NCBI RefSeq assembly: GCF_025717605.1
Contig: NZ_JAJIRQ010000005.1
Coordinates: forward strand, 248,001-312,000
DNA: 64,000 nucleotides
Reading direction: 5' to 3'
DNA from: Paucibacter sp. TC2R-5
GTDB lineage: Bacteria; Pseudomonadota; Gammaproteobacteria; Burkholderiales; Burkholderiaceae_C
In this document: piece by piece, positions 6,828 to 12,130 of the stretch
Layout: each line of letters starts with the position of its first letter
Numbering within the stretch: position 1 is the stretch's first letter
Position numbers and translations under genes: made by a program
Notes under the pieces: generated by a model
What the model was told of the DNA's origin: nothing
Databases searched by the model: none
What the model saw: the letters and a program-made list of their open reading frames with translations, nothing else

Positions 6828-6885
6828 GCCCAACAATTCATTCCGGCCGCCCGCCTTCGGCGGCGGCTGAATTCAAACGTTAGCC
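6828..6885 (+). repeat. attC10 (short, 58 bp)
   Basis: GCCCAAC to GTTAGCC. AATTCATTCCGGCCG...CGGCTGAATTC folds as a compact hairpin around a TTCG loop. It is the short '59-base-element' type common on mobile integrons and in environmental cassettes, not the local 111-bp type. Confidence 0.9.
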
Positions 6886-6901
6886 CGCAACAAATACCTC
6901 A

Positions 6902-7342
6902 ATGCTCGTTCGCCCTATGCTCCCGCAAGATTCGGCAGCAGTTTCCGAACTCCTCCCGCACCTCGGCTACCAGGCCAATCGAGGCGAAGTTGCTGACCGT
7001 CTTTCGGCCATGTTGGCGTGGCCCGACAACGTCGCCTTCGTGGCAGAACTTGAAGGGCAAATTGTTGGCCATTGCCAAGTTCACGGCGTTCGCTTGCTTG
7101 CAAGCAACGGGTATGCCGAAGTGGCTGCATTGGTTGTTCATCCCAAATGCCAACGCAAAGGTGTCGGCGCTGCCCTGGTTCAAGATGCTGAGTCTTGGGC
7201 TGCGCAGCAGGGATATGAGAGGCTACGCCTACGGTCTGGCGTTCACCGAGAAGATGCTCATCACTTCTATATCGCGCTTGGCTTCTCAAAATCTCGGGCT
7301 AGTTACGCATTTGAGCGCAGTCTTGGTACGAATGCGGGCTAA
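6902..7342 (+). CDS. Cassette 11: GNAT N-acetyltransferase
   Basis: 146 residues. The N-terminus MLVRPMLPQDSAAVSELLPHLGY and motif A LVVHPKCQRKGVGAALVQDAESWA followed by HREDAHHFYIALGF identify a GNAT enzyme of the aminoglycoside-acetyltransferase-like type. In this protein the acetyl-CoA loop is Q-R-K-G-V-G. The substrate is unknown. The stop TAA (7340-7342) is the R'' box of attC11. Confidence 0.87.
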   Translation: MLVRPMLPQDSAAVSELLPHLGYQANRGEVADRLSAMLAWPDNVAFVAELEGQIVGHCQVHGVRLLASNGYAEVAALVVHPKCQRKGVGAALVQDAESWAAQQGYERLRLRSGVHREDAHHFYIALGFSKSRASYAFERSLGTNAG

Positions 7343-7447
7343 CCAGTCGCTCGAGTGGGCCTCCGCCAGCTGGCCGCGCTGCGCTGCCTGGATATTTTCA
7401 GCTCCGAGCTACCAGCTGGCTGCGGCCCTTCAGCTTCAACGTTAGGC
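7337..7447 (+). repeat. attC11 (type A, 111 bp)
   Basis: GGCTAAC to GTTAGGC. The right arm of the inner stem is altered (CGAGCTACCAGCTG for CGCGCGGCCAGCTG). Confidence 0.92.
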
Positions 7448-7457
7448 CTCGAAACCC

Positions 7458-7772
7458 ATGATACGTCCACTTGAATCGTTGCCATACGCCGAATTAGCTC
7501 GCGAAGAGTTCGCTCGTGAGCAGTTCCCTGTGGACGAACCGCCCGGCCGATATGCTGCGGCAAACGCCCACTGTTGGGTTTCATTCTCCTTTGCGGACTA
7601 CCGTTACTCCGATGATCGCCTCACCATGTGGGTACAGGAACTGGGCGATATCTTGTTTGAACGCAACGGGGCGCCGACCATCGAGCAGCTGCGTCAGATG
7701 TATCTATCTCCCGCAGAACTGCAAAAGGTCCAGGCTACCTTGGCTAGGCAGCAACGCGAAGGCGACCTTTGA
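7458..7772 (+). CDS. Cassette 12: small protein of unknown function
   Basis: 104 residues, acidic, without signal peptide or membrane segment. It begins MIRPLESLPYAELAREEFAREQFP, has an aromatic central part (AHCWVSFSFADYRYSDDRLTMWVQELG) and a helical end (TIEQLRQMYLSPAELQKVQATLARQ). No family is recognised. It starts 10 bases after attC11. The ORF ends 46 bases before attC12, leaving a short untranslated 3' stretch. Confidence 0.6.
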   Translation: MIRPLESLPYAELAREEFAREQFPVDEPPGRYAAANAHCWVSFSFADYRYSDDRLTMWVQELGDILFERNGAPTIEQLRQMYLSPAELQKVQATLARQQREGDL

Positions 7773-7818
7773 ATCTCGGCAGCGTCACTTGCACCCAGAC
7801 CACCACCCGCTCGGCGAG

Positions 7819-7929
7819 GCCTGTCCGGTTGCTCGAGTGGACCTCCGCCAGCTGGTCGCGCTACGCTGCTTGTATGTTTTCAGCTCCGCGCGGCCAGCTG
7901 GCTGCGGCCGTTCAGCTTCAACGTTAGGC
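7819..7929 (+). repeat. attC12 (type A, degenerate R'')
   Basis: GCCTGTC to GTTAGGC. The R'' box has lost the AAC, so pairing with R' is weakened. The rest is type A. Confidence 0.88.
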
Positions 7930-7949
7930 GTCGCCGCTCGTCAGAACCA

Positions 7950-8336
7950 ATGACTCCATACCGCTACGAATCCGGCCGTCGGATCCTTTGGGTGGATGAT
8001 CGCCCAAACGACAACCGACCGATTGCTGCCCATCTTGAGCGACGAGGATTTCACATTTCCTATGCGCTTTCAACCGGACTGGCCTTGGTCCTACTGTCAA
8101 AGAACAAATACTTTGCCGTGATCTCAGACATGGGCCGACCGGAAGGGATCAGAGAAGGGTTTCACTTGTTGGACAGTATGCGCGGGCGGGACGATCAAAC
8201 GCCCGTAATCTTCTACGCATCCCTTGACGCACCGGCGCTGCGAGAGGAAGCAGCGCTGCACGACGCTCAAGGCTGTACAAACAACTCTGCCGAGCTAATT
8301 CAGTTGATTGAAAAACTCGGTAACTGCCCCAGATGA
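7950..8336 (+). CDS. Cassette 13: stand-alone receiver-like domain
   Basis: 128 residues forming a CheY-type fold with no output domain. The acidic pair is present (ILWVDD, residues 16-17), as is a phosphoacceptor Asp (ISDMGRPEG, Asp60) and the Ser/Thr position (VIFYAS). The conserved Lys after beta 5 is absent: that region reads GCTNNSAEL. The DMGRPEG and GCTN features look like a receiver subfamily that I recall, but whose role is unknown to me. No kinase gene accompanies it. Confidence 0.75.
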   Translation: MTPYRYESGRRILWVDDRPNDNRPIAAHLERRGFHISYALSTGLALVLLSKNKYFAVISDMGRPEGIREGFHLLDSMRGRDDQTPVIFYASLDAPALREEAALHDAQGCTNNSAELIQLIEKLGNCPR

Positions 8337-8379
8337 GGCCGATATCAAGTACGGGTAGTCGGGGCCTGGCACCAGCGAC

Positions 8380-8489
8380 ACCTAACCCTCCGATCGAGTG
8401 GGACTCCGCCAGCTGGCCGCGCTATGCTGCCTGTATATTTTAGCTCCGCGCGGCCAACTGGTTCCGGCCCCTCAGCTTCAACGTTAGGC
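8380..8489 (+). repeat. attC13 (type A, 110 bp)
   Basis: ACCTAAC to GTTAGGC. Type A with one base missing in the loop. Confidence 0.9.
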
Positions 8490-8518
8490 GTCACAACACA
8501 CGCTGCACCAATGCTCAT

Positions 8519-9007
8519 ATGAAGATCAGTTTAAGAAAGATCACGCTTGAGAACTTAGACGATGTCGTCGATCTTCGGTTGCTTGATCACCAATACGAGT
8601 ACCTCGCGAGCAACTCCTATTCAATAGCCGAGGCCAGCCTGAATACATCACTTCGCACCCATGCTATCTACGGTGACGAGCGGGTGATCGGCTTTGTCTT
8701 GTACTGCACGCCAGATGAAAGTGATAGCGAACCGGGCACATATGAAATTTGGCGATTGATGATCGATGCGGGATTTCAAGGGCGCGGGTACGGTCGGCAG
8801 GCTCTAGAGTTCGTCCTTCGGGAGATATGCGCAGACGACACTGCGCGGAACATCCACATTTGCTATAAACCAGACAACGAGGCGGCGAAACGTGTTTACT
8901 CAAGCCTTGGATTTGAAGAAGTCGGTATCGAGCCTGAAACTGGTGAGATGGATGCTGTGGTGTCGCCCTTGCGCATCAGATGGTCGAGGCCAGCAGGTGA
9001 GGCCTAA
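8519..9007 (+). CDS. Cassette 14: GNAT N-acetyltransferase (spermidine-acetyltransferase-like)
   Basis: 162 residues. It starts ISLRKITLENLDDVVDLRL and has motif A as LMIDAGFQGRGYGRQALEFVL and the end as PDNEAAKRVYSSLGFEEVG. This pattern, including YEIWRLMID, resembles the BltD/spermine-spermidine acetyltransferase branch of GNATs, so a polyamine acceptor is possible but unproven. Its stop (TAA 9005-9007) is in the R'' box of attC14. Confidence 0.85.
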   Translation: MKISLRKITLENLDDVVDLRLLDHQYEYLASNSYSIAEASLNTSLRTHAIYGDERVIGFVLYCTPDESDSEPGTYEIWRLMIDAGFQGRGYGRQALEFVLREICADDTARNIHICYKPDNEAAKRVYSSLGFEEVGIEPETGEMDAVVSPLRIRWSRPAGEA

Positions 9008-9112
9008 CCGGTCTTTCGAGCCGACTCGCAACGGCAGGTCTCTTCAAGCCCCTATTTCATTCTGGGCCTTCCGTGCCCAGCCGCCGCTAGCGGCTCAAAT
9101 TCGACGTTAGCC
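9002..9112 (+). repeat. attC14 (type B, 111 bp)
   Basis: GCCTAAC to GTTAGCC, type B interior with several substitutions. Only four bases separate it from the next attC. Confidence 0.9.
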
Positions 9113-9116
9113 CATC

Positions 9117-9215
9117 GCTCAACCGGGCCTGCAACGTCACACCGGCTGCGGGCCTCATTTAATTCTGACCCTTCGGTGCCTTGCCGCCGCGGGCAAGTTG
9201 GCTCAAACGTTAGGC
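9117..9215 (+). repeat. attC15: site of a gene-less cassette
   Basis: GCTCAAC to GTTAGGC, with a divergent interior (CATTTAATTCTGACCC loop, GCCGCGGGCAAG arm). It follows attC14 directly, so the cassette bounded by the two cleavage points consists of an attC alone, about 102 bp, with no ORF. Confidence 0.78.
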
Positions 9216-9218
9216 GCC

Positions 9219-9785
9219 ATGGAAACCACCTTTCTCGAAGACGTCACCGCGAATCAGGCGAATCGAGCCATCTTGTCTCGCTGGCAACGCCTTGGGCTAC
9301 CGAACTCGTGGCTCGTTGCAGGCTGCTTGTTTCAGACCATCTGGAATATAAAGTCGTCGAGGCAAGCCGGTGAGAACATCAAGGACTACGACATCTTTTA
9401 CTTCGACACAGGTGACCTGACCAAGGAGAGCGAGGAGCAGGCCCAGCGGCACGTGGATTCGGTACTCATGGACCTTGGTATTACTGTTGAAGTTGCCAAC
9501 CAAGCCCGCGTTCATCTCTGGTACCCCGACTTCTTTGGGCAACCTTACACCCCACTCAGCTCGGCCGAGGAGGGCATCAAGCGCTTCCTCGTTAAGGAAA
9601 CCTGTGTTGGTGTCAGGCCCAGGGAGTGCCACGCTCCCTATGGACTAGCTGGCGTATACGCGGGCACGCTCACAGCCAACCCTATGGTTCCGCAAACGGA
9701 TCTCTTCGTTCGCAAGGTTGCAAGCTACAGGCAACGCTGGCCTTGGCTAACCGTGAACGAGCGGGAGGTAGAGCATGGCGCCTAA
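9219..9785 (+). CDS. Cassette 16: nucleotidyltransferase family protein (NTP_transf_6)
   Basis: 188 residues from the ATG at 9219, four bases after attC15. WLVAGCLFQTIWNIKS, then IKDYDIFYFDTGDLT, VEVANQARVHLWYPDFFG and HAPYGLAGVYAGTLTANP follow the NTP_transf_6 family, a branch of the nucleotidyltransferase fold with a DYDIFYFD metal-binding motif. Its physiological substrate is unknown. The stop codon (TAA 9783-9785) is in the R'' box of the truncated attC16. Confidence 0.85.
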   Translation: METTFLEDVTANQANRAILSRWQRLGLPNSWLVAGCLFQTIWNIKSSRQAGENIKDYDIFYFDTGDLTKESEEQAQRHVDSVLMDLGITVEVANQARVHLWYPDFFGQPYTPLSSAEEGIKRFLVKETCVGVRPRECHAPYGLAGVYAGTLTANPMVPQTDLFVRKVASYRQRWPWLTVNEREVEHGA

Positions 9786-9826
9786 CCGTTCGCTCGAGTG
9801 GCCCTCCGCCAGCTCAAATGTGAGGC
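9780..9826 (+). repeat. attC16 (internally deleted, 47 bp)
   Basis: It begins like a type A site (GCCTAACCGTTCGCTCGAG) but jumps after CCTCCGCCAGCTC to AAATGTGAGGC. The hairpin arms and loop, about 64 bp, are missing and the R' box is GTGAGGC. It is probably no longer recombinogenic, which would lock cassettes 16 and 17 together. Confidence 0.8.
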
Positions 9827-9830
9827 ATCC

Positions 9831-10307
9831 ATGAAGAGCCTTGTCATTCGAGATGTCGACCCGCAAGGCGCAGATGCCTTGAGCTTGCTTAACGAGGCAT
9901 CGGTTGACGCACGCGCTTTGTATCCGGAACTATTTGCCGGCGCCACCAAATCCGCCACAAACGAACCCCTTTCTGAGCGCGGCGTTTACGTCGTTGCATA
10001 CATAGACGGTTGCCCGCTCGCTTGCGGATCAGTGCGCCAACTCAGTCTGACGGATGCCGAGCTCCGGCGGATCTATGTCCATCGCGAGCACCGGCGCCAG
10101 GGTTTGGCTCGCGCAGTGCTCTTGCATCTCGTGGGCGAAGCCAAGCGGCTTGGCTACATTCGGCTAGTCCTCGAAACCGGCAGTAAGCAGCTGCCAGCGA
10201 TGCTTCTCTATGAGTCGATGGAATTCAAACGTATTCCCCCATTCGGCGAGTACGCCAACGACCCAACCAGTGTTTGCTATGAGCGGCTGCTTGACGCTGA
10301 TGCCTAA
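9831..10307 (+). CDS. Cassette 17: GNAT N-acetyltransferase
   Basis: 158 residues from the ATG at 9831, four bases after the attC16 remnant. Motif A reads IYVHREHRRQGLARAVLLHLVGEA and is followed by LVLETGSKQLPAMLLYESMEF, a GNAT end in which Ala replaces the usual second Gly of the acetyl-CoA loop. GVYVVAYIDGCPLACGSVRQL is the central beta hairpin. The acceptor is unknown. The stop TAA lies in the attC17 R'' box. Confidence 0.87.
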   Translation: MKSLVIRDVDPQGADALSLLNEASVDARALYPELFAGATKSATNEPLSERGVYVVAYIDGCPLACGSVRQLSLTDAELRRIYVHREHRRQGLARAVLLHLVGEAKRLGYIRLVLETGSKQLPAMLLYESMEFKRIPPFGEYANDPTSVCYERLLDADA

Positions 10308-10412
10308 GCTGGTGCTCGAATGGACCTCCGCCAACTGGCCGCGCGAGCCTGCCTGTATATTTTTAGCTCCGCGCGGCCAACTGGCTGTGGACCCTCGGCT
10401 TCAACTTTAGGC
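10302..10412 (+). repeat. attC17 (type A, both boxes altered)
   Basis: GCCTAAG to TTTAGGC. The first G of GTTAGGC is T and the last C of R'' is G. The inner stem is intact. Confidence 0.88.
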
Positions 10413-10416
10413 CTGC

Positions 10417-10803
10417 ATGAAGTCGCTTCTCGCGTTTGGCGTCGCCCTTCAAATTTCCTCTGCGTACGCGCAGGGCGTCGAGCCCATGCCATGTGTGGAC
10501 GCAGCGAATACCGTTGAGAAGAATTTGTGCTTGGGCAGAGAGGTGGAGGTATTGGATAAAGCCATTTCTGCTCAGGTCAGTCGAGTTGACGCCGTTTTGC
10601 GCAAGCGGGACGCTGATGAACCAGTGGTTCGACTCGAACCGGCCTTTGCATCGTCGCAAGTCAAGTGGCGGCAGTTTCGAGACGCCGAATGCAGCTTTAG
10701 AAGCCTCTCATTCGGCAGTGGAACGGGCGCGACGGCGGAACATGCATTCTGCAAAATGGAGCATGGTCGCCTAAGGTTGAGCCACCTCCAAGGGTTGCAG
10801 TGA
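10417..10803 (+). CDS. Cassette 18: DUF1311/LprI-like exported protein
   Basis: 128 residues. MKSLLAFGVALQISSAYAQ is a signal peptide. The mature part has the DUF1311 pattern: MPCVDAANTVEKNLC near the N-terminus, EVLDKAISAQV, then SSQVKWRQFRDAECSF and a last Cys (HAFCKMEHGRLRL). The four Cys residues are positioned to form two disulfides. In mycobacteria the related LprI inhibits lysozyme, so together with cassette 7 this may be a second periplasmic lysozyme-inhibitor cassette. That activity is inference from the family. Confidence 0.78.
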   Translation: MKSLLAFGVALQISSAYAQGVEPMPCVDAANTVEKNLCLGREVEVLDKAISAQVSRVDAVLRKRDADEPVVRLEPAFASSQVKWRQFRDAECSFRSLSFGSGTGATAEHAFCKMEHGRLRLSHLQGLQ

Positions 10804-10834
10804 AAACAGTATTCGCACGCTGTTGCCGTTGCCG

Positions 10835-10945
10835 GCCTAACCTGGCACTCGAGTGGACCTCCGCCAGCTGCCTGCGCTACGCTGCCTGTATATTTTCAGC
10901 TCCGCGCGGCCAGCTGGGTGCGATCACTCAGCTTCGACGTTAGGC
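10835..10945 (+). repeat. attC18 (type A, 111 bp)
   Basis: GCCTAAC to GTTAGGC, with small changes in the left stem arm (CAGCTGCCTGCGC). Confidence 0.92.
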
Positions 10946-10977
10946 CGCGCAGGGCCAGTTCTCTCCGTCCCCCGCCA

Positions 10978-11436
10978 ATGAAAATCACAGTTGTCACCCT
11001 CGCTGTCGCCGCGTCATCCATAGCAGCCCAGAGCCTACCGCCTCCATCACGGACGGTTTATAAATGCGAGGAGGGCAAGAATGTCCACTACTCTGATTCC
11101 CCCTGCCTCGGTGGAAAGAAGGTTGATGTGGCGCCAACAAGTGGAATCAACAAGTCAACTGGTCAAGAACGAATCGGCCATGACGTACAACGCGAGAAGC
11201 ACAACGAGCTAATGGCGGATGCGCTTCGACCCATCATCAACGAGACGCCTGAGCAAAGAGCAACGCGTCACAAACGCTTCAATCTGGTGCCATCGGCCAA
11301 AGCCGATTGCGCAAGATTGGATAACTTGATTCCGAAACTTGAAGGGCAGGAACGTTCGGCAGCCCCTCAAACGATTTCAACAGTCCAGCGAGAGCTGCTC
11401 GCCGCGAGAGAAAAATTCCACAATCTGAGGTGCTGA
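10978..11436 (+). CDS. Cassette 19: DUF4124-domain periplasmic protein
   Basis: 152 residues from the ATG at 10978. MKITVVTLAVAASSIAAQS is a signal peptide. Directly after it comes TVYKCEEGKNVHYSDSPCLGGKKVDV, the DUF4124 motif (YKC...G...YSD.PC), common in betaproteobacterial periplasmic proteins of unknown function. The rest is helical and charged, ending VQRELLAAREKFHNLRC. DUF4124 genes are usually chromosomal, so its presence in a cassette is worth noting. Confidence 0.82.
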   Translation: MKITVVTLAVAASSIAAQSLPPPSRTVYKCEEGKNVHYSDSPCLGGKKVDVAPTSGINKSTGQERIGHDVQREKHNELMADALRPIINETPEQRATRHKRFNLVPSAKADCARLDNLIPKLEGQERSAAPQTISTVQRELLAAREKFHNLRC

Positions 11437-11441
11437 GTGCG

Positions 11442-11506
11442 GTTTAACCAGTCTCTCGAGCGGCCTTCCGCCACCTGGCTGTGGCCCCTCAGCTCGAACC
11501 TTAGGC
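11442..11506 (+). repeat. attC19 (shortened type A, 65 bp)
   Basis: GTTTAAC to CTTAGGC. It keeps the outer type A ends (CAGTCTCTCGAGCGGCC, then GGCTGTGGCCCCTCAGCTCGAAC) but lacks about 46 bp of the middle. The R' box has lost its first G. Confidence 0.85.
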
Positions 11507-11522
11507 ATCTCATGGAGGATCT

Positions 11523-11924
11523 ATGACTAACCAAGTTGAGATGATTGGCCAGATCGCCATCACCGTGAGCGATGTCGAGGCATCCGTTGCTTACTACCGG
11601 GATGTCCTCGGCCTGAAGTTCTTGTTCAATGCTGGGCCAGGTTTGGCCTTTCTATCTGACGGATCGATTCGAATCATGCTCACCACACCACAAGGGTCTG
11701 GGGCAATTGGAGCGAATTCAATTCTCTATTTCAAAACGACCGATATAGAGAGTACCCATGCCGCAATAGTTGCCCGTGGTTCAGTGTCTGAAAGGCCGCC
11801 ACAGTTCGTCTCAAAAATGCCTGATCATGATTTATGGATGGGCTTCCTCCGCGACCCTGATGGCAATTTGGTCGCCCTCATGGAAGAGAAGCGTTCTGGC
11901 TCAGAGGCGAGGACAGTCGCTTAG
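11523..11924 (+). CDS. Cassette 20: glyoxalase/bleomycin-resistance-like VOC protein
   Basis: 133 residues with a GGAGG ribosome site just before the ATG. IGQIAITVSDVEASVAYYRDVLGLKFLF is the opening of a vicinal-oxygen-chelate domain; ILYFKTTDIESTHAAIVARG and LWMGFLRDPDGNLVALME complete it. The DPDGN turn and the closing Glu are the usual metal-site neighbours. Members include glyoxalase I, dioxygenases and drug-binding proteins; the substrate here is unknown. It is the last cassette of the array. Confidence 0.87.
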   Translation: MTNQVEMIGQIAITVSDVEASVAYYRDVLGLKFLFNAGPGLAFLSDGSIRIMLTTPQGSGAIGANSILYFKTTDIESTHAAIVARGSVSERPPQFVSKMPDHDLWMGFLRDPDGNLVALMEEKRSGSEARTVA

Positions 11925-11939
11925 CTCAAACGTTGAGTC
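11925..11939 (+). repeat. Terminal attC half-site
   Basis: GCTCAAACGTTGAGTC at the end of cassette 20 looks like the right-hand L'-R' end of an attC (compare GCTCAAACGTTAGGC of attC6 and attC15). No left half is present. It marks the worn distal end of the array. Confidence 0.6.
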
Positions 11940-12020
11940 ACCGGTGGAGCGCCTCGTCTGCTGCCCGGGTGCTCTATTTCTTTGCGAGGGAGGCGTGCCT
12001 TTTAGCCGCGCCGGCAGGCC

Positions 12021-12051
12021 ACTAACAGCGAACTAACAGCCAACTAACAGC
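12021..12051 (+). repeat. Three tandem copies of ACTAACAGC, 11-bp period
   Basis: ACTAACAGC occurs at 12021-12029, 12032-12040 and 12043-12051. This is between the array end and the next gene, where the stretch 11940-12130 has no ORF. Confidence 0.75.
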
Positions 12052-12130
12052 CCATACAATCGGCTTCTAGCAGCGGGCAAACAGTCAGCTTCCACTGCTG
12101 CTCATGCCGCTGCGCGGGGAGATCTATACG

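Larger units (their letters stand above)
851..11939. mobile_element. Chromosomal integron: decayed integrase plus array of about 20 gene cassettes
   Basis: A minus-strand integrase remnant is followed by a one-way series of short plus-strand genes. Each gene is separated by an imperfect palindrome that starts GCCTAAC and ends GTTAGGC (or a close variant). This is the architecture of an integron: integrase pointing away from the array and cassettes all in one orientation. The cassette ORFs are visibly more AT-rich than the flanking chromosome and have unrelated functions, as expected of captured genes. Most attC sites are 111 bp and highly alike, which is typical of sedentary chromosomal integrons. 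Because intI is broken, the array is effectively an integrase-less attC cluster (CALIN), which could move only if a functional integrase is supplied from elsewhere. Confidence 0.93.

Noticed and set aside
1693-10945. Regularly spaced similar repeats that could look like a CRISPR array or intergenic REP elements
   Set aside because: The repeats are long palindromes with GCCTAAC/GTTAGGC ends, separated by genes of different size rather than short equal spacers. This is the attC pattern.
2947-11924. The cassette region as a phage-defence island
   Set aside because: Apart from brnTA, no recognisable defence genes (restriction, CBASS, retron, Gabija and similar) are present; contents fit general integron cargo.
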